Shown here piece after piece: positions 33,024 through 38,207 of a stretch of DNA of 38,207 bases. The notes beneath the pieces were generated by a model that saw only the letters and a list, made by a program, of their open reading frames with translations, was not told the DNA's origin and searched no databases. The number at the start of each line of letters is the position of its first letter. Position 1 is the stretch's first letter. The stretch lies in assembly GCA_964371195.1 (NCBI GenBank), contig CAYJLD010000015.1, positions 1-38,207 on the forward strand, written 5' to 3'. This stretch comes from CAYJAD01 sp964371195 (lineage in GTDB: Bacteria > Desulfobacterota > Desulfovibrionia > Desulfovibrionales > Desulfovibrionaceae). The translations under genes and the position numbers were made by a program.

Positions 33024-33866
33024 ATGGAAGGCTCAAGAGCTCAAAGTTTTGATATTAATAATGAAAAGTTAAGAAAATTGCAGGCTCAAGGTAGTTTTAA
33101 AAGCAATGGTTCTGTGCATGTTGATTATTTTGGTCACTCTTGTTTCAGAATTACAAGCCCCGGTGGTATTTCTGTTTTAATTGATCCATGGCGTAATGAT
33201 GATGCATGGGGATGGTGGTTTCCCACTACATTTCCAGATGTTAAGGTAGACATTGCTCTTTCAACTCACGCTCACTTTGACCATGACGCCTTACATTTAC
33301 CAAAGGCTCTAATTACAATAGAAAGGCTTATTGGTGAGTATAGCCTTGGAGATGTTAAAATCATAGGCCTTGGGGATAAACATTTAAGTCAAAGTGATGG
33401 TAAAACGCGCTGGACTGATATTCAATATGATATTGGCGAAGACTTTTCCCCACCCAATAATAAATTGCATATGGATAATAGTATTATTGTTGTTGAATGT
33501 GGAGGGCTTAGACTTGTACACTGGGGTGATAATCGTGTGCAGCCTGATCCATTTGTACATAATTACTTGCAAAACCATGATATTGATGTGTTGTTTATTC
33601 CTGTTGATGAAAGTGAACACATTATGAAATATGCTGATGCGGATAGAGTAATGCAAGATTATTCACCAGCTTTAACAATTCCTATGCATTACTATGTGAA
33701 AGGTGCAAATACTGTATTAAGCACTTTGCAACCAGCTGATATATGGGTGCAAAGTCATGATGATGTGCTTAATATTTCATCACATAGACTTAGTATATCT
33801 GAAAATCAATTTACAAGGGATGGCACTAAAATTGCCTTTTTTGGAAATAACTTTACTAGAGAGTAA
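33024..33866 (+). CDS. MBL-fold metal-dependent hydrolase
   Basis: A 280-residue metallo-beta-lactamase-fold enzyme of the UPF0173/UlaG-like type. Residues FGHSCFRI (36-43) are the family's N-terminal motif, and the metal site is THAHFDHDAL (His82, His84, Asp86, His87) with WGDNRV and IPMHYYVKG in the later metal and substrate regions. The substrate cannot be told; relatives are lactonases or general hydrolases. The ATG has aggggg 6 nt upstream. A strong terminator follows. Confidence 0.88.
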   Translation: MEGSRAQSFDINNEKLRKLQAQGSFKSNGSVHVDYFGHSCFRITSPGGISVLIDPWRNDDAWGWWFPTTFPDVKVDIALSTHAHFDHDALHLPKALITIERLIGEYSLGDVKIIGLGDKHLSQSDGKTRWTDIQYDIGEDFSPPNNKLHMDNSIIVVECGGLRLVHWGDNRVQPDPFVHNYLQNHDIDVLFIPVDESEHIMKYADADRVMQDYSPALTIPMHYYVKGANTVLSTLQPADIWVQSHDDVLNISSHRLSISENQFTRDGTKIAFFGNNFTRE

Positions 33867-33880
33867 CACTGTTTATTAAT

Positions 33881-33922
33881 AAAAACCTGTGTATGTTTTT
33901 AATAGATATGCACAGGTTTTTT
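33881..33922. terminator. Bidirectional intrinsic terminator
   Basis: Stem aaaaacctgtg (33881-33891) with cacaggttttt (33911-33921) and a 19-nt loop that can extend the stem further. T-runs follow on both strands, between the convergent MBL-fold gene and the small gene at 33938. Confidence 0.9.
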
Positions 33923-33937
33923 ATATTTTAAAACTTC

Positions 33938-34147
33938 TTAAAATCTTTTACTAATGCGTAATTGAAGCTCTTGGATAATCATTTTCTCATATTCAGGGGC
34001 AAGCTCAAGCTCCGCATTCCATTCTTCACGTAAAATGCGTTCAAGCTCTTGTGTTTCTTCCCATATATCAAGTAGTTCTTCGTCAGCTAAGGATTTGAGG
34101 CGAGATGAGAAGGGCATATCTTCAATAAAAACTGTCTTTGAGGCCAT
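33938..34147 (-). CDS. Small acidic helical protein, unrecognised
   Basis: A 69-residue protein rich in Glu and Leu, largely helical and probably a short coiled coil (from LKSLADEELLDIWEE to the end). I do not recognise it. ATG 34147 is chosen because ggtga lies 6 nt upstream and it starts 4 nt after the radical SAM gene's stop; an in-frame ATG at 34180 would sit inside that gene. Being coupled to the radical SAM gene, it may be a small accessory factor. Confidence 0.65.
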   Translation of the reverse strand: MASKTVFIEDMPFSSRLKSLADEELLDIWEETQELERILREEWNAELELAPEYEKMIIQELQLRISKRF

Positions 34148-34151
34148 TATT

Positions 34152-36779
34152 TCACCGTTTGGGGATTTTTGTATTATCACTAAACACTTGAGCTGTTTTT
34201 TCTAAATATATATGACTTAAACATATATCATTTAGTACAGCTCTTGATAATGTCAGTGGGGATATATAGCCTTTTTCCCAGTCACTTGTAAAGAAGATGC
34301 TTTGATTTAAAATTTCGATGTGGCTAACAAAAGCTCGTAAGTCTTGGGTTCTTGGGCCTTTTTTAGTTTGTCTAGTCCAAAAAAATTCTTTTTTGGCGGC
34401 AAACTCCTGCCAAAGTTGTATGAATTGATTTTGATTTTCTATTGGACCTACATAGTGTAGACAAAATTCTTCACTTATGGCTTGCCTAGTTCTTTCACCC
34501 TTACTAACATGCACCACATCGATAATTTCCATTCCTTGAGGCATGTGTTTATTAAGTGCATTCATAACTTTTTGTGGTGATATATATTCACGCAAGGTAA
34601 TGGCAAACCACTCTGCTTTGCTTGCTACACCAACAGGTAAAGCACGCCCAAAGGAGAGTAAGGGTAAGGGGTGAAAACCTTGTGAAAATGTCATAGGTAT
34701 CTTAGCTCGTCTTAAACAGCGTTCTAATATGGCTTGTAGTTCTAACTGGCTAAGGAAACTAGATTTTTCTTCACGTGTATGCCAAATTCTATATTCAACT
34801 GCTTTAATGGCAAGCTCAGGTGCAATACTTGGAGGCTTGGACTTACCTTGGCTTGGTACAGGTCGTAAAAGTTTACCCTCAGCATCATATTTTGGACTAT
34901 GAGCTTCTTGATCACGTTGAGGTAAATTAACTATATTAGTGATTTCTTGATATTCATCACTTGTATTGCTTTGACTTGGCCTAAGAGTTGATTGATGGGC
35001 CTTGGTGTCACAAACCCCGCAAGCTTGGCAAGCCTTATAGCGACAGTCAGGGGTAATTTTTTCCGCCAAGGCGCGTTTAAGTTCACGCAGAAGGTATTCT
35101 TTACTGACTCCAGCTTCTAAATGGTCCCATGGTAGAGATTGTTTAGGGTCGCGTTGGCCTATATATTCATGGGCATTAAGGCCGCATTCGTGCATGGCCT
35201 CAGTCCAAGGTGTAAGCGAAAAGCCTTCAACCCAAGATGCAAAAATACCACCCTTTTCATAGGCCTTTTCCACTACTTGGGCTAGGCGACGGTCTCCGCG
35301 TGATAAAATGCCTTCCAAATGGCTCATTTGTGGTTCGTGCCAGCGCATTTTCAAACATTTTTGGCTTTTGAAAGCGTCGCGCAAATAGTTAATTCGGGCT
35401 TGCATTTCTTCAAGGTTAATTTGTGCTTCCCATTGGAATGGAGTAAATGGCTTTGGTACAAAGGGGGATATGGCTGCAGTTACTTGTAAGCGCGGCGCAC
35501 CACGCCCCGCAGCATCGCGTACCTTACAGCATATATCCACAATGGCATCAAGGTCAGCATAATTTTCAGTGGGTAGGCCAATCATGAAGTAAAGTTTTAC
35601 TTGTTGCCAACCATTTTCAATGAGTTTTTGTACATGCAGGATTAGTTCTTCTTCACTAACACCTTTATTTATCACATCACGAAGACGCTGGCTCCCAGCT
35701 TCTGGGGCAAGTGTTGCACCTGTGCGTCTAATACCAGCAACGCGTTGCATAATGCTATCGTCAATGGAACCAACACGTAAGGAAGGTAGAGATACAGAAA
35801 TTTGTTCTTTAGCACAACGATCCATTGTGCTCATAAAAAGATGCTTAAGGGCAGAAAAATCACCTGTGCTAAGTGATAGATAGGATACTTCATCAAAGCC
35901 AGTATCATTTAAACATCTTTGGAGTAAGTCTTGAAGGTTATTAATAGATCGTTCACGCACCGGCCTATAAATTATACCGGCATGGCAAAAGCGACAACCC
36001 CTTGTACAGCCACGTGCAATTTCCAAGGCTAAGCGATTATGCACTGCTCCAATGGGTACCACTTGTTTTACAGGATATGCAGCTTCATTTAAATCATTAA
36101 CAATGCATCTTGTGGCCTTTTGGTAATCGTCAAATTTTGCTTGGAGCTTACCATCTTTTTCTTCAAAAAGTGAAGGCACATACACACCTTGAATATGGCG
36201 TACATCTTCTAAAAACTTGCTACGCTTACCATGCTTAGCCCTTGCTTTTATTAAGGCTTTAGCTATATGTACAAGGCATTCTTCACCTTCACCAAGGACC
36301 ATAATATCCACAAATGGAGCAAGTGGTTCAGCACTAAGAGTTGCACCGCCTCCTACTATGATTATGGGGTAAGCATGTAAATCATCTCCGCGATTTTCAG
36401 CTCTTAAGGGTATGTGTGCCAAGTCTAACATGTAGAGAATATTAGTATAGGCTAGCTCATGTGTCATGGAAAAGCCTATGGCATGCATTTCACCTAAAGG
36501 TGTGTCAGATTCTAAAGTGCAAAGTGGTTTTGAGTTTTGACGTAATATTTCAGCTGTTTCTCTACATGGTGCCATAACTCGTTCTGCCCACCATTTACTG
36601 TGGTCATTGATAATGGCATAGAGAATTTTTTGCCCAAGATAGGACATGCCCACTTCATAGGTATCGGGGAAGGCTAGGGCCATACGTAAATCACATTCTT
36701 GAGGATTTTTGTGTACGGCACCTTCCTCAATACCAATGTAGCGGCTTGGTCTTGGAAGTATAGATAAAAATTCGCGCAT
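34152..36779 (-). CDS. Fused radical SAM (TIGR03960) and DUF2344 protein
   Basis: An 875-residue fusion. The N-terminal ~240 residues are a B12-binding-like domain (VGGGATLSAEPLAPFVDIMVLGEGE), then the radical SAM core with Cys258, Cys262 and Cys265 in ARGCTRGCRFCHAG, and a second Cys cluster near 580 (CRYKACQACGVCD). The last ~200 residues are DUF2344 (RIWHTREEKSSFLSQLEL and SQGFHPLPLLSFGRALPVG). In several bacteria the DUF2344 part is a separate gene; here it is fused. The substrate is not established. No Shine-Dalgarno: a perfect 9-bp hairpin ends 6 nt before the ATG. Confidence 0.92.
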   Translation of the reverse strand: MREFLSILPRPSRYIGIEEGAVHKNPQECDLRMALAFPDTYEVGMSYLGQKILYAIINDHSKWWAERVMAPCRETAEILRQNSKPLCTLESDTPLGEMHAIGFSMTHELAYTNILYMLDLAHIPLRAENRGDDLHAYPIIIVGGGATLSAEPLAPFVDIMVLGEGEECLVHIAKALIKARAKHGKRSKFLEDVRHIQGVYVPSLFEEKDGKLQAKFDDYQKATRCIVNDLNEAAYPVKQVVPIGAVHNRLALEIARGCTRGCRFCHAGIIYRPVRERSINNLQDLLQRCLNDTGFDEVSYLSLSTGDFSALKHLFMSTMDRCAKEQISVSLPSLRVGSIDDSIMQRVAGIRRTGATLAPEAGSQRLRDVINKGVSEEELILHVQKLIENGWQQVKLYFMIGLPTENYADLDAIVDICCKVRDAAGRGAPRLQVTAAISPFVPKPFTPFQWEAQINLEEMQARINYLRDAFKSQKCLKMRWHEPQMSHLEGILSRGDRRLAQVVEKAYEKGGIFASWVEGFSLTPWTEAMHECGLNAHEYIGQRDPKQSLPWDHLEAGVSKEYLLRELKRALAEKITPDCRYKACQACGVCDTKAHQSTLRPSQSNTSDEYQEITNIVNLPQRDQEAHSPKYDAEGKLLRPVPSQGKSKPPSIAPELAIKAVEYRIWHTREEKSSFLSQLELQAILERCLRRAKIPMTFSQGFHPLPLLSFGRALPVGVASKAEWFAITLREYISPQKVMNALNKHMPQGMEIIDVVHVSKGERTRQAISEEFCLHYVGPIENQNQFIQLWQEFAAKKEFFWTRQTKKGPRTQDLRAFVSHIEILNQSIFFTSDWEKGYISPLTLSRAVLNDICLSHIYLEKTAQVFSDNTKIPKR

Positions 36780-36785
36780 AAATCA

Positions 36786-36813
36786 AATATTAAGCTTTAT
36801 ATGACTTAATATT
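36786..36813 (-). promoter_or_regulatory. Hairpin abutting the radical SAM start codon
   Basis: Arms 36786-36794 (aatattaag) and 36805-36813 (cttaatatt) pair perfectly over a 10-nt loop. It ends 6 nt before ATG 36779, where a ribosome-binding site would be expected, and 10 nt after the preceding gene's stop. Confidence 0.5.
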
Positions 36814-36823
36814 TTTAATTAAA

Positions 36824-37165
36824 TTATTTAATTATTTTACTTGCATCAGCGTTTGGGTTTGCACCAAATTGCAATTTGCCCATTCCACCGCTAACGGTTA
36901 AATTAGTAGCAGTTTCTAAATATTTATCTTGTAACTCTACAGGTGTATCTTTGTAGCGATAGATGAAATTTTTGCTCTCTATGCTGCCGCAAAAGGTATT
37001 TTCAAAAGGATAGCCATAGGGCAAGATAAGCATTTGTACTCCACCTTGCTGCATGGGAACTGATTGTAGAGTTGCAACATCGTTAACTGTGTCACTTTTT
37101 TCATCATATTTACCAATTACAATTTCACCAGTTACTAACTTAAATAAACGAACGTCATATGCCAT
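36824..37165 (-). CDS. Small beta-rich protein, possibly Sm-like
   Basis: A 113-residue protein with a strand-rich pattern at the start (VRLFKLVTGEIVIGKYDE, then VATLQSVPMQQGG and LILPYGYPF) that resembles Sm/Hfq-like small barrels found in some phage and bacterial proteins. That is a fold-level guess. The C-terminal ~45 residues are Ala/Asn-rich. The start has aggag 6 nt upstream. A promoter with a perfect -35 lies upstream. Confidence 0.65.
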   Translation of the reverse strand: MAYDVRLFKLVTGEIVIGKYDEKSDTVNDVATLQSVPMQQGGVQMLILPYGYPFENTFCGSIESKNFIYRYKDTPVELQDKYLETATNLTVSGGMGKLQFGANPNADASKIIK

Positions 37166-37184
37166 GATAATCTCCTTTGCACTG

Positions 37185-37213
37185 TTGGTAGACGCTGGGG
37201 CTTATATTGTCAA
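37185..37213 (-). promoter_or_regulatory. Promoter of the Sm-like gene
   Basis: On the minus strand TTGACA (37213-37208), 17-nt spacer, TACCAA (37190-37185; 3/6). About 20 nt before the ATG at 37165. Confidence 0.45.
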
Positions 37214-37372
37214 GGAAAAAGGGATGAATTATGTTTTTGAGCTGGATTTCAAAATTTACAAATCTTGATATTAGGTGTATGTATAGCTGTTTCTAAGCTT
37301 TTAGATTATATTTTATGTACTTTACATCAAAACACGTGAAAGAAGTCTTAGTATAAATTTTGGAGATTTAAT

Positions 37373-38065
37373 ATGCCAGCCTATGCAGCATTACAAGTAG
37401 CCTTTGGATATGAGTTTAACAATATAGAATTATTACAGCGCGCACTTACGCATAGTTCATGGGCGAATGAAAATAAATCACTTTTGCCACATAATGAAAG
37501 GCAGGAGTTTTTGGGTGATGCTGTACTTGAGGTATGTGTATCTTGGGAGCTTTTTAGTCGTTTTCCTCATGCAAGAGAAGGGCATTTAACTAAACTGCGT
37601 TCAAGCCTTGTTAGCACCAAAACCTTAGCTGAACTTGCACGTGAGCTAGGAGTTGACCAAGACTTAAACCTTGGTCGTGGTGAAGAAAGCCAAGGCGGTC
37701 GCAAGCGTGACAGTGTGCTTAGTGACGCCCTTGAGGCTGTGCTTGGGGCCATCTTTGAGGATGGCGGTTATGAGTCCGTGCATAAAGTAATAGTTCACAT
37801 TTTTGGGTCGCGGTGGCCTCTTGATTTGGAACATAGTCAGGAAAAGGACTACAAAACCAAACTACAAGAAACAACGCAACGCTTGCACAAAGATCGTCCA
37901 ATCTATGTGCTACAAGGTAGCCATGGTCCGGAGCATGCTAAATGCTTTGAAGTGCGCTTAACATTGCCAAACGGACAGGAATTTTTTGCCAGTGGTCCAA
38001 GTCTTAAGCGCGCTGAACAAGAAGCTGCACGCATGGCCTTGGAAACTTGCTCTCCAAACCTTTAG
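37373..38065 (+). CDS. rnc: Ribonuclease III
   Basis: A 230-residue full-length RNase III. The catalytic domain has the signature ERQEFLGDAVLEV (Glu45, Asp49) and DALEAVLGAIFED (Asp118, Glu121), and the C-terminal ~70 residues are a double-stranded-RNA-binding domain (TKLQETTQRLHKDRPIYVLQG, later RAEQEAARMALE). It cuts double-stranded RNA in rRNA and mRNA processing. The start has ggag 7 nt upstream. A reading frame starts 5 nt after its stop. Confidence 0.97.
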   Translation: MPAYAALQVAFGYEFNNIELLQRALTHSSWANENKSLLPHNERQEFLGDAVLEVCVSWELFSRFPHAREGHLTKLRSSLVSTKTLAELARELGVDQDLNLGRGEESQGGRKRDSVLSDALEAVLGAIFEDGGYESVHKVIVHIFGSRWPLDLEHSQEKDYKTKLQETTQRLHKDRPIYVLQGSHGPEHAKCFEVRLTLPNGQEFFASGPSLKRAEQEAARMALETCSPNL

Positions 38066-38069
38066 TGAC

Positions 38070-38207
38070 ATGGATAAATTTTCCGTCTTAATCCATTATC
38101 GCAAAGGCGAAGAAAGCTATTGTGCACCAATATTGTCTGCCTTTAGGCTGATTTTGCCAGACCGGCCCGGAGGGATGGTGCTCCCTCCGAGCCTCCCGTC
38201 TTTGGTC
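38070..38207 (+). CDS. Truncated reading frame after rnc (window edge)
   Basis: An ATG 5 nt after the rnc stop opens a frame of at least 46 codons with no stop before the window end. The first ~27 residues (MDKFSVLIHYRKGEESYCAP and on) look like a normal protein start. The last ~20 codons lie in a GC-rich stretch with a hairpin, where the codon use looks different. It could be a real gene following rnc or an artefact of a repeat at a contig edge. No function can be named. Confidence 0.4.
   Translation, partial: MDKFSVLIHYRKGEESYCAPILSAFRLILPDRPGGMVLPPSLPSLV

Noticed and set aside
1..38207. CRISPR array, phage genes or insertion-sequence transposase
   Set aside because: No regularly spaced direct repeats, integrase or transposase frames are visible anywhere in the window; the dispersed hairpin repeats have no coding capacity.

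Overview
The window is a dense stretch of bacterial chromosome, AT-rich by eye, with about 33 protein-coding genes and short intergenic gaps. It is draft or metagenome-assembled sequence: ten Ns lie at 27988-27997. I see no rRNA, tRNA, CRISPR array, phage or transposase. The gene mix (type II Mn-dependent pyrophosphatase, fused TIGR03960/DUF2344 radical SAM protein, DUF465 protein ahead of ilvB, YcaO-TPR protein, sigma54 activator, Tat component, outer-envelope TPR and AMIN proteins) fits a Gram-negative relative of the Desulfovibrionales, probably a low-GC Desulfovibrionaceae member. That placement is inference from gene content only.

Layout. 1-7440: LysE-type exporter, AMIN-domain envelope protein, a large protein with two degenerate GGDEF regions plus TPRs, a ComFB-like small protein, a glycosyltransferase and an NlpC/P60 lipoprotein. 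7640-13700: pyrophosphatase ppaC, a BaiN/HI0933-like flavoprotein, a DHH phosphoesterase, a YkgJ-type Cys-cluster protein, a DUF533 protein and a ComF-type phosphoribosyltransferase. 14130-20953: a long minus-strand run holding the branched-chain amino-acid genes ilvB-ilvN-ilvC, preceded by an unrecognised protein, a HAD phosphatase, YggT and a DUF465 protein, and followed by a metallo-beta-lactamase-fold hydrolase and an iron-sulfur flavoprotein. 21186-27096: a plus-strand run with tatA, a double-ACT protein, an Hpt protein, a receiver-less sigma54 activator and a large exported TPR protein. 27093-33866: prmA diverging from a methyltransferase/YcaO-TPR pair, then ettA, a nitroreductase and an MBL-fold hydrolase. 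33938-38065: a small protein, the radical SAM protein, a small possibly Sm-like protein, rnc, and a truncated reading frame at the edge.

Three things stand out. First, a dispersed, hairpin-rich intergenic repeat family with terminal inverted repeats occurs at least four times (1-178, about 1945-2067, 7481-7625, 13755-14106). The copies look like MITE-type elements: the hairpin position is kept while its sequence changes. Second, a METTL21-like methyltransferase and a YcaO-TPR protein overlap by ATGA, sitting between the ribosomal methyltransferase gene prmA and the ribosome-associated ABC-F gene ettA. This suggests, but does not prove, a protein-modification pair working on the translation machinery. 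Third, several genes lack a Shine-Dalgarno sequence, and at least one (the flavoprotein at 10003) has a near-consensus promoter whose predicted start falls on the ATG, which points to leaderless transcripts.
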